NCBI GenBank assembly: GCA_963844575.1
Contig: CAWJOU010000005.1
Location: 1,116,001-1,180,000, forward strand
Direction of reading: 5' to 3'
From: DASZUK01 sp963844575
GTDB taxonomy: Bacteria > Actinomycetota > Acidimicrobiia > Acidimicrobiales > RAAP-2
Length of the DNA: 64,000 bases
The notes beneath the pieces are model-generated. The model did not search any database and was not told the DNA's origin. It saw nothing but the letters and a program-made list of their open reading frames with translations. Every line of letters begins with the position of its first letter. Within the stretch, counting starts at the first letter, position 1. The position numbers were made by a program, and so were the translations under genes. Positions 42,487 to 49,124 of the stretch are shown one piece after another.

Positions 42487-43109
42487 GCACCTCGGCGGGG
42501 CCGGCCGCGGCAGGAACGACTGCGGGGAGGGCCGTGGCAGGGACGGCCGCCGCCCCGCAGAACCTCCGGGCCACCGGTGACCGGATCGAGCAGCTCTTCG
42601 ACGAGCTGGAGGCGTCGGGCGACCCCGTGTCGCGCCGTCTCGCCGAGGAGCTCCTGCGGTCGGTGACCGACCTCTACGCCGCTGGTCTGGCCCGCGTGGT
42701 CGATCTGGCGACGGCGCGCGATCCCGAGCTCGTCACCGCGTTCGTGGCCGACGAGCTGGTGGCGAGCCTGTTGGTGGCGCACGGCCTGCACCCCGAGGCG
42801 GTGGAGCACCGGGTCGAGGGCGCCCTCGCCTCGGTCCGCCCGCTGCTGGCCGCACACGGCGGCGACGTCGAGCTGTTGACGGTCGACGCCGATCGAGGCA
42901 CCGTCCGGCTCCGGCTCCTCGGGAGCTGCGACGGGTGCCCGTCGTCGGCGGTGACGCTGCAGTCCGCCGTCGAGCGGTCCATTGAGGAGGCCGCGCCCGA
43001 GATCGTCCGCATCGAAGTCGACCAGCCGGCCCGAGCGGTCGCGGTGCCGGTCGTGATGGGGGCCAAGCCGGCGTACGAGTCGTGCCCGACCGAGATGGTG
43101 CCCACGTGA
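42483..43109 (+). CDS. NifU-like Fe-S scaffold protein of the hydrogenase operon
   Basis: The 208-residue protein overlaps the large-subunit stop (ATGA). A helical N-terminal part is followed by a NifU C-terminal domain at about 110-180, with VRPLLAAHGGDVELL and the CxxC motif CDGCPSSAVTL. It probably delivers clusters to, or transfers electrons from, the hydrogenase. Such NifU-like genes are standard in group 1h clusters. Confidence 0.88.
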   Translation: MSTSAGPAAAGTTAGRAVAGTAAAPQNLRATGDRIEQLFDELEASGDPVSRRLAEELLRSVTDLYAAGLARVVDLATARDPELVTAFVADELVASLLVAHGLHPEAVEHRVEGALASVRPLLAAHGGDVELLTVDADRGTVRLRLLGSCDGCPSSAVTLQSAVERSIEEAAPEIVRIEVDQPARAVAVPVVMGAKPAYESCPTEMVPT

Positions 43110-43732
43110 CCGATCCGCTCGCCGTCCTCCAACGCATCCGCCGGTCCCGGCCGGCGCCGGCGATGCCGGTCGAGGAGCGATGCGACGTCTGCGGCGAGCC
43201 CCTGGCCGCCGACCACGGCCATCTGGTCGACCTCGAGAACCGTTCGCTGCGTTGCGCCTGCCGGGCCTGCTCCCTGCTCTTCACGGTCGACGGCGCCGGC
43301 GGCCGCCGCTATCGGGCCGTGCCCGACCGGTACCGCGCCGTCACCGGCTTCCAGCTGTCGGCCGGCCAGTGGGACGCCCTCCAGATCCCGGTCGGTGTCG
43401 CGTTCTTCTTCCGCAACTCGACGCTCGATCGCGTCGTCCCGTTCTATCCCGGCCCGGCCGGTGCGACCGAGTCCGAGCTCTCGCTCGACACGTGGGAGCA
43501 GGTGGCCGCGGCCGAGCCGGCGCTGGCCACGCTCGAACCGGACGTCGAGGCGTTCCTGGTGCGGCTCGACCGGGAACGGGGCACCCCCGAATGCTTCATC
43601 GTGCCCATCGACGCCTGCTACGAACTGGTCGGACGCCTGCGTCGATCGTGGCGGGGGTTCGACGGCGGCCGCGAGGCCCGTGACGAGCTCGACGCCTTCT
43701 TCGCCCGGATACGGCAGCGGGCCGACCGATGA
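43106..43732 (+). CDS. DUF5947 family hydrogenase-associated protein
   Basis: The 208-residue protein starts at a GTG overlapping the NifU-like gene. It has an N-terminal zinc-ribbon-like pair, CDVCGEPL and CACRACSLLF, then RYRAVPDRYRAVTGFQLSAGQWDALQIPVGVAFFF, matching DUF5947. The family is known from group 1h hydrogenase operons; its role is not established. Confidence 0.85.
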   Translation: MTDPLAVLQRIRRSRPAPAMPVEERCDVCGEPLAADHGHLVDLENRSLRCACRACSLLFTVDGAGGRRYRAVPDRYRAVTGFQLSAGQWDALQIPVGVAFFFRNSTLDRVVPFYPGPAGATESELSLDTWEQVAAAEPALATLEPDVEAFLVRLDRERGTPECFIVPIDACYELVGRLRRSWRGFDGGREARDELDAFFARIRQRADR

Positions 43733-44368
43733 CCGCGCTCGACTTCTCGGTCGTCGGCGCCCGGCCCGAACCGCACGCCGCGGTGCCGACCATCGTGCTC
43801 CGCCTACGGGTCGCCGAGGCCGACGGCCGGACCGTCCACGCGCTCGCCCTGCGGTGCCAGATCCGGATCGAGCCCCAGCGACGGCCCTACGGGCCAGACG
43901 AGGAGGAGCGTCTTTACGATCTGTTCGGCGAGACGCCGCAGTGGGGCGACTCGATGCGCCCGTTCCCGTGGACCCATGTGTCGACCGTGCTGGCCGGGTT
44001 CATCGGCTCGACCGAGGTCGACCTGCCGATCGAGTGCACGTACGACTTCGACGTCGCCGCGGCGAAGTACCTCCACTCGCTGGCGGACGGCGACGTCCCG
44101 CTGCGGCTGCTGTTCTCGGGCACCGTCTTCACCCAGGGGGCGTCGGGGTTCGCTGCCGAACCCGTCCCGTGGGACCGGGAGGCGGTCTATCGCCTGCCGG
44201 TGGGTGTCTGGCGCGGGGTCATGGACCTCTACTTCCCCGACAGCGGTTGGGTGCGCGTCCGTCGCGACACTCCTCGACCGGCTCCGGGCGTTCCGGGCCG
44301 AGCGGGCGCTGCCAACGTGGGACCAGGCGATCGAGCAGCTCTTGAAGCAGGCCGGGGAAGGCCCATGA
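43729..44368 (+). pseudogene. DUF6084 family hydrogenase-associated protein, one +1 frame break
   Basis: The restored product is about 212 residues. The first frame gives MTALDFSVVGARPEPHAAVPTI, WTHVSTVLAGFIGSTEVDLPI and YFPDSGWVRV. Skipping one base near 44266 leads into TLLDRLRAFRAERALPTWDQAIEQLL and a TGA at 44366-44368 that overlaps the next ATG. Without the shift the frame runs on into the next gene. ATG 43729 overlaps the previous stop. It belongs to the conserved accessory set of this hydrogenase group. Confidence 0.83.
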
Positions 44369-45801
44369 CCGCCCGGCCGCTCGACGGCGATCGGTTCGCC
44401 GCAGCTGGTGCGGTAGCCGACGCCGTGCTCTACGAGGGGTACGTGCTGTACCCGTACCGGGCGTCGGCGACCAAGAACCAGGTGCGCTGGCAGTTCGGCG
44501 TGCTCGTCCCGCCGGCGTACGGCGAGCGCGACGGGTCCGAGCGCTCGTCGATGCGCACCGAGTGCCTCGTCGACGCCGGACCCGACGCCACGCTCACCGT
44601 CCGCGTCCGCTGCCTGCAGGCCCAGCACCGGTCGGTCCAGGCGACCGTCGACACCGTCGACCGGTTCGTGCCGACGGGTGTCCTGCGCGCCGGCGGCCGG
44701 CAGTACGTCGAGTGGGACGAAGCCGTCGACCGAGCCGTCGACCTGCCGACGACGCCGCTCGTCGCCCTGGAAGCGGCGGCGCACGTCGAACCCTTCACGC
44801 TCGCCGGTGGCGACGAGCGCGAGCCGGTGATCACCGTCGCCGGCGACGTCGCCGGCCGGCTCGTCCGGCGGCGTCTGCCGGTGACCGGTCGGGTGCGCGT
44901 GGCGGCCAGCCGGCCGGCGACCGCCCGCTACGTCCGGCTGGCCGTGACGGTCGAGAACACGACCGAATGGGACGCCGCCGGCCGCCGCGACGACGCCCTG
45001 GCCCGCTCGCTCATCGCCGTGCACACGATGCTGGCCGTCGACGACGGGGTCTTCGTCTCGTCGATCGACCCGCCGGACGGCGCCCGCGCCGCCGCGGCCG
45101 CCTGCCGGGGCGACGGCGCGTACCCGGTGCTCGTCGGGGCAGACGACGTCGTCCTGTCGTCGCCGATCATCCTCTACGACCATCCCGAAGTGGCGCCGGA
45201 GAGCCCGGGCGACCTCTACGACGCCACCGAGATCGACGAGATCCTGGCGTTGCGGGTCCTGACGCTGACGGACGAGGAGAAGGCGCAAGCCCGGGGCACC
45301 GACGCCCGCGCCGCGGCCGTCGTCGATCGCTGCGACGCGATGGCGCCCGAGGCCTGGGAGCGGCTCCACGGTGCCGTCCGCCCCGTCCAGCCGACGCCTG
45401 TTCAGGCGGCGCCCGTCCAGCGGTCGCCAGCCCAGTCGTCGTCGGTTCCCGAGCCCGCCGTCGACGAGACGCCGTCAGCCGCGACCATGCCCCCGTGGTG
45501 GGACCCGGCGGTCGACGCGTCGGTCGATCCGTGGAACGACTCGGTGCAGGTCGGCGGCGTCGAGGTTCGCCGGGGCGTGCCGGTACGGCTCCGACCGTCG
45601 CGCCGGGCCGATGCCCAGGACCTGTTCCTCGGCGGGCTGGCGGCCACCGTGGCCGGTGTCTTCACCGACGTCGACGGCGCCCGGCAGGTGGCGGTCACCG
45701 TCGACGACGACCCGGCCACCCCGGAGCTGGCCTGGCAGGGGCGGTACCTGTTCTTCCATCCGGACGAGGTGGAACCGCGGCTCACCGAGGGGCGACGATG
45801 A
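44365..45801 (+). CDS. Large hydrogenase-operon protein of unknown function
   Basis: The 478-residue protein starts at ATG 44365, overlapping the restored DUF6084 stop. It has VLYEGYVLYPYRASATKNQVRWQFGVLVP at the N-terminus, beta-rich middle regions and a Pro/Gln/Val-rich linker near residue 340-375 before PPWWDPAVD and a small C-terminal domain with HPDEVEP. Homologous proteins occur in group 1h loci. I see no catalytic motif. Confidence 0.8.
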   Translation: MTARPLDGDRFAAAGAVADAVLYEGYVLYPYRASATKNQVRWQFGVLVPPAYGERDGSERSSMRTECLVDAGPDATLTVRVRCLQAQHRSVQATVDTVDRFVPTGVLRAGGRQYVEWDEAVDRAVDLPTTPLVALEAAAHVEPFTLAGGDEREPVITVAGDVAGRLVRRRLPVTGRVRVAASRPATARYVRLAVTVENTTEWDAAGRRDDALARSLIAVHTMLAVDDGVFVSSIDPPDGARAAAAACRGDGAYPVLVGADDVVLSSPIILYDHPEVAPESPGDLYDATEIDEILALRVLTLTDEEKAQARGTDARAAAVVDRCDAMAPEAWERLHGAVRPVQPTPVQAAPVQRSPAQSSSVPEPAVDETPSAATMPPWWDPAVDASVDPWNDSVQVGGVEVRRGVPVRLRPSRRADAQDLFLGGLAATVAGVFTDVDGARQVAVTVDDDPATPELAWQGRYLFFHPDEVEPRLTEGRR

Positions 45802-46379
45802 CGGCGTCGACCGTCCTGGTCGCCGGGGTCGGGAACATCTTCCTCGGCGACGACGGCTTCGGCGTGGAGGTCGCTGCCCGGCTGGCGACGGCGCCGCTGC
45901 CCGACGGCGTGCGCGTCGCCGACTTCGGCATCCGGGGCGTCCACCTCGCCTACGAGCTGCTCGACGGCTACAACTGCCTGGTGCTCGTCGACGCGGTGCC
46001 GATGGGCGAGCCCCCTGGCACGCTGGCGGTCATCGAGCCCGACGGCGCGGCACTGCCGTGGTTGAACGGGGCGGCGCCACCGCCTGTCGACGCCCATCGC
46101 ATGAGCCCCGACGTCGTGCTGGCCACGCTGGCCCGGCTCGGGGGCTCGGTGCGCCGCATCCGGATCGTCGGCTGCCAACCGGCGACCCTCGACGAGGGGA
46201 TCGGGCTGTCGGTGTCCGTCGCCGCGGCCGTCGACGGTGCGGTGGCGCTCTGCCGACAACTGGTGGCCGAGGTCACCGAGCCCTTGGGAGATGCCGAGCC
46301 CTTGGGAGATGCCGAGCCCTTGGGAGATGCCGAGCCCTTGGGAGATGCCGAGCCCTTGGGAAAGGGGGCAAGAAGATGA
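45798..46379 (+). CDS. Hydrogenase maturation protease (HyaD/HupD type) with hexapeptide repeat tail
   Basis: The 193-residue protein has GVGNIFLGDDGFG with the nickel-ligand residues Glu/Asp, LVDAVPMGEPPG and DAHRMSPDVVLATLARLGG, as in endopeptidases that trim large subunits. The C-terminus carries 4.7 copies of EPLGDA encoded by 18-bp repeats at 46278-46361. ATG overlaps the previous stop. The large subunit lacks an obvious cleavage site, so the target is uncertain. Confidence 0.88.
   Translation: MTASTVLVAGVGNIFLGDDGFGVEVAARLATAPLPDGVRVADFGIRGVHLAYELLDGYNCLVLVDAVPMGEPPGTLAVIEPDGAALPWLNGAAPPPVDAHRMSPDVVLATLARLGGSVRRIRIVGCQPATLDEGIGLSVSVAAAVDGAVALCRQLVAEVTEPLGDAEPLGDAEPLGDAEPLGDAEPLGKGARR
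46278..46361 (+). repeat. 18-bp tandem repeat (4.7 units) in the protease gene
   Basis: Units of GAGCCCTTGGGAGATGCC start at 46278, 46296, 46314 and 46332, followed by a 12-bp partial copy. All copies are identical, so the array is young or unstable. Copy number changes would keep the frame. Confidence 0.95.
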
Positions 46380-46480
46380 TGGTTCGTCTCGCCAAGGCCG
46401 TGGTCGTCGCCTTGATCGTGGGCATGGTGATCAACTCGCTGCCGGACATCGCCCGGTACCTCAAGATCCGAGAGATGTGA
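46376..46480 (+). CDS. Short single-helix protein (DUF6893-like)
   Basis: A 34-residue frame begins MMVRLAKAVVVALIVGMVIN and ends LKIREM. The ATG overlaps the protease stop (ATGA). One membrane helix is predicted. Small proteins of this kind are annotated in group 1h hydrogenase clusters as DUF6893; the assignment rests on size, hydrophobicity and position. Confidence 0.65.
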   Translation: MMVRLAKAVVVALIVGMVINSLPDIARYLKIREM

Positions 46481-46591
46481 TGGTCCCGGGCGTCGTCCCT
46501 TGCCGCCGGACGAATCCGCGCCGCCGCACCGGCCCGTGCCGCCGCCGACGGCGGGCCAGCCTGTGCCGTCGGGCCCGGAGGGCGTGAACCG

Positions 46592-47107
46592 GTGGCGCGC
46601 TACCGCATCGTCCCCGAGCGATCCCGGGTGTGGATCGACGCCCGGTCGAACGTGCACCCGATCCACTCCGCCACCGACGGTCTGGAAGGGCATCTCGATC
46701 TCGAGCTCGGTCCCGACGGAACCGTCGACCTGTCGACCCCGCCGTCGGGCCGGCTCTCGCTGCCGGTGAGCCGGCTGTCGTCGGGGAACCGGATGGAAGA
46801 TCGCGAGCTGCAGAAGCGTATCGATGCCCGCCGGTACCCGACGATCGAAGGCGTCCTCGGCGAGATGGTGCTGAACGGAGGCGACGGCAGCTACCGGGTG
46901 ACCGGCGACGTCACGTTCCGCGGGACGTCCCGCCCGCACGAGGACCAGATGACCGTTCGCCCCGTCGACGACCGGACGATCCAGCTGGACGGCGTGTCGC
47001 GTTTCGACATCCGCGAATTCGGCATGGAGCCGCCGCGGGTCCTGCTGCTGAAGGTGGAACCGGAGGTCGACGTCCGGGTGGAGGTCGTCGCGGTAAAGGA
47101 GGAATGA
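46592..47107 (+). CDS. YceI-like protein in the hydrogenase operon
   Basis: The 171-residue protein is a single YceI lipocalin-like domain: YRIVPERSRVWIDARSNVHPIHSA, LSSGNRMEDRELQKRIDARRYP, TGDVTFRGTSRP and FDIREFGMEPPRVLLLKVEP. No signal peptide is present, so it is probably cytosolic. The LSSGNR...RIDARR(F/Y)P block matches the YceI part of the PadR fusion. YceI domains bind long isoprenoid lipids. The start is GTG 46592. Confidence 0.85.
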   Translation: MARYRIVPERSRVWIDARSNVHPIHSATDGLEGHLDLELGPDGTVDLSTPPSGRLSLPVSRLSSGNRMEDRELQKRIDARRYPTIEGVLGEMVLNGGDGSYRVTGDVTFRGTSRPHEDQMTVRPVDDRTIQLDGVSRFDIREFGMEPPRVLLLKVEPEVDVRVEVVAVKEE

Positions 47108-47110
47108 GGG

Positions 47111-47446
47111 ATGCACGAGCTCGGTCTGTGCAGCTCGATCGTCGACGCGGTCGAGCGGAGAGCCGGGGACCGGCCGGTGGCTGGCGTTCGCGTGCAGGTC
47201 GGTCGCCTGCACCACGTCCATCCGGAGGCGTTCGACCAGTCGTTCGCGGTCGCCGCTCTCGGCACCGTGGCGGAGGGGGCGGACGCCGAGCTCGTGCTGC
47301 TCCCGGTGCGAGCCGGCTGCACCAGCTGCTCGGCTACCTGGGAGTGCGACGAGACGCCGTCGGCCTGCCCGACGTGCGGCTCGGTCGACATCGAGCTGCG
47401 GGGCGGCGACGAGCTGCTGCTCGAGTCCGTCCGGTACCGGGGCTGA
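47111..47446 (+). CDS. hypA: Hydrogenase nickel incorporation protein HypA
   Basis: The 111-residue metallochaperone begins with the nickel-binding MHE and has the zinc site CTSC...CPTC. It delivers nickel to the large subunit. HypA normally works with the GTPase HypB, which is not encoded nearby. Confidence 0.94.
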   Translation: MHELGLCSSIVDAVERRAGDRPVAGVRVQVGRLHHVHPEAFDQSFAVAALGTVAEGADAELVLLPVRAGCTSCSATWECDETPSACPTCGSVDIELRGGDELLLESVRYRG

Positions 47447-47459
47447 AGGGCCCACGACG

Positions 47460-47747
47460 ATGTGCCTCGGCATCCCCGGCCAGCTGGTGGCGTTCGGCTC
47501 GCACGAGCACCTGGCCCGCGTCGACGTCTCCGGCGTGACCCGGACGATCAACATCGGGCTGCTCGACGACGAGCCGCTCCAGGTCGGCGACTGGGTGCTC
47601 ATCCACGTCGGCTTCGCCATGTCGCGGATCGACGAGGAGGAGGCCGCGCTGGCGCTGGCGTCGCTGCAGCTGATGGGCCAGTCCTTCGGCGACGAGCTCG
47701 ACGCCTTCTGGTCGTCGAGGATCGGCAACGAGAACACAGGAGGTTGA
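47460..47747 (+). CDS. hypC: Hydrogenase assembly chaperone HypC
   Basis: The 95-residue protein begins MCLGIPGQ, with the essential Cys2, and has ARVDVSGVTRTINIGLL and GDWVLIHVGFAMSRIDEEEA. HypC holds the Fe(CN)2CO unit with HypD and transfers it to the large subunit. Confidence 0.95.
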   Translation: MCLGIPGQLVAFGSHEHLARVDVSGVTRTINIGLLDDEPLQVGDWVLIHVGFAMSRIDEEEAALALASLQLMGQSFGDELDAFWSSRIGNENTGG

Positions 47748-47748
47748 C

Positions 47749-47976
47749 ATGGGTGCGATCGTCGGAGTCCTGATCGGCTATGCGCTGGGAACCCGGGCCG
47801 GGGAGGACGGGTGGAACGAGCTGCGCGACGCCTGGGAGGTCATCAGCCGGTCCGAGGAGGTGCGGGACCTCTTGCGCTTCGGCTTCTCGACGGCCCGCCA
47901 GCTCGCCGGACGGGGGGGCGAGCTGCTCGCCGGATCGCCGGGGAGGTCGACGACCTCCCTCCGACCGGTGGCCTAG
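47749..47976 (+). CDS. Small GYxxGxRxG protein between hypC and hypD
   Basis: The 75-residue protein begins MGAIVGVLIGYALGTRAGE and then has a charged helix. It starts right after the hypC stop with an AGGAGG site. It resembles the 84-residue protein at 38030-38284. A membrane tether for the hydrogenase complex is possible but unproven. Confidence 0.65.
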   Translation: MGAIVGVLIGYALGTRAGEDGWNELRDAWEVISRSEEVRDLLRFGFSTARQLAGRGGELLAGSPGRSTTSLRPVA

Positions 47977-47984
47977 CGCCGACG

Positions 47985-49124
47985 ATGCGGTTCGTCGACG
48001 AGTACCGCGATCCCGCCGTCGCCCGGGCGCTGGTGGCGCAGATCACCGAGCTGGCCGGCCCGGACCGGTTCAAGCTGATGGAGGTGTGCGGCGGCCACAC
48101 CCACACGATCTACCGGCACGGCCTGGAGCACGTGCTGCCCCCGTCGGTCGAACTGGTGCACGGGCCGGGTTGCCCGGTCTGCGTCATCCCGATGGGCCGC
48201 GTCGACGACGCCATCTCGTTGGCCAAGCAGCCCGGCGTCATCTTCACGTCCTTCGGCGACATGATGCGCGTCCCGGGCAGCCGGGGCAACCTGCTGCAGG
48301 CCAAGGCGGAGGGCGCTGACGTCCGGTTCGTCTACTCCCCGCTCGACGCCCTGCGCCTGGCCGTCGACCATCCGGACCGGCAGGTCGTCTTCTTCGCCGT
48401 CGGCTTCGAGACGACCGCGCCGTCGACCGCCATCACGCTGTGCCAGGCCCGGGACCGCGGCGTGACGAACTTCAGCGTCTTCTCCAACCACGTCACGATC
48501 GTGCCGCCGATCCGGGCCATCCTCGAGTCCCCCGACCTCCGGCTCGACGGCTTCCTCGGGCCCGGCCACGTGTCGACGGTGATCGGCCAGCGGCCGTACC
48601 GGTTCGTCGCCGAGCAGTACCACAAGCCGTTGGTCACCGCCGGCTTCGAACCGCTCGACATCCTCCACGCCGTGGCCATGCTGCTGGCCCAGATCCGCGA
48701 GGGGCGTTGCCAGATCGAGAACCAGTACACCCGGGTCGTGCGCGACGAGGGGAACCCGACGGCGCTCGCCATCCTGGCGGAGGTCTTCGAGCTGCGGCCG
48801 CACTTCGAGTGGCGGGGCCTCGGGTTCATCTCGCAGAGCGCGCTGAAGCTGCGGCCGGAGCTCGCCCGGTTCGACGCGGAGGTCCGCTACGAGCTTCCCG
48901 GCGTGCGGGTGGCCGACCCGAAGGCCTGCCAGTGCGGTGAGGTGCTGAAGGGGGTCATCAAGCCGTGGGAGTGCAAGGTCTTCGGCACCGCGTGCACGCC
49001 GGAGACCCCGATCGGGACCTGCATGGTCTCCTCCGAGGGGGCGTGTGCCGCGTACTACAACTTCGGCCGGATGCACCGGGAGGCGGCGGTGACGCTCGGC
49101 CGGAAGGGCGCGCTCAGCCGATGA
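47985..49124 (+). CDS. hypD: Hydrogenase formation protein HypD
   Basis: The 379-residue scaffold has CGGHTHTIYRHG, VHGPGCPVCVIPMGRVDDAI, FFAVGFETTAPSTA and a C-terminal [4Fe-4S] segment with CQCGEVLKG, CKVFGTAC. ATG 47985 is followed at once by homologous sequence. It forms the Fe(CN)2CO cofactor with HypC. Confidence 0.95.
   Translation: MRFVDEYRDPAVARALVAQITELAGPDRFKLMEVCGGHTHTIYRHGLEHVLPPSVELVHGPGCPVCVIPMGRVDDAISLAKQPGVIFTSFGDMMRVPGSRGNLLQAKAEGADVRFVYSPLDALRLAVDHPDRQVVFFAVGFETTAPSTAITLCQARDRGVTNFSVFSNHVTIVPPIRAILESPDLRLDGFLGPGHVSTVIGQRPYRFVAEQYHKPLVTAGFEPLDILHAVAMLLAQIREGRCQIENQYTRVVRDEGNPTALAILAEVFELRPHFEWRGLGFISQSALKLRPELARFDAEVRYELPGVRVADPKACQCGEVLKGVIKPWECKVFGTACTPETPIGTCMVSSEGACAAYYNFGRMHREAAVTLGRKGALSR

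Noticed and set aside
43729..45801. Single 690-codon frame spanning DUF6084 and the next gene
   Set aside because: The middle (about residues 180-212) is unlike either family, and a one-base skip restores the DUF6084 C-terminus and an ATGA junction. A fusion is less likely than a frame break.
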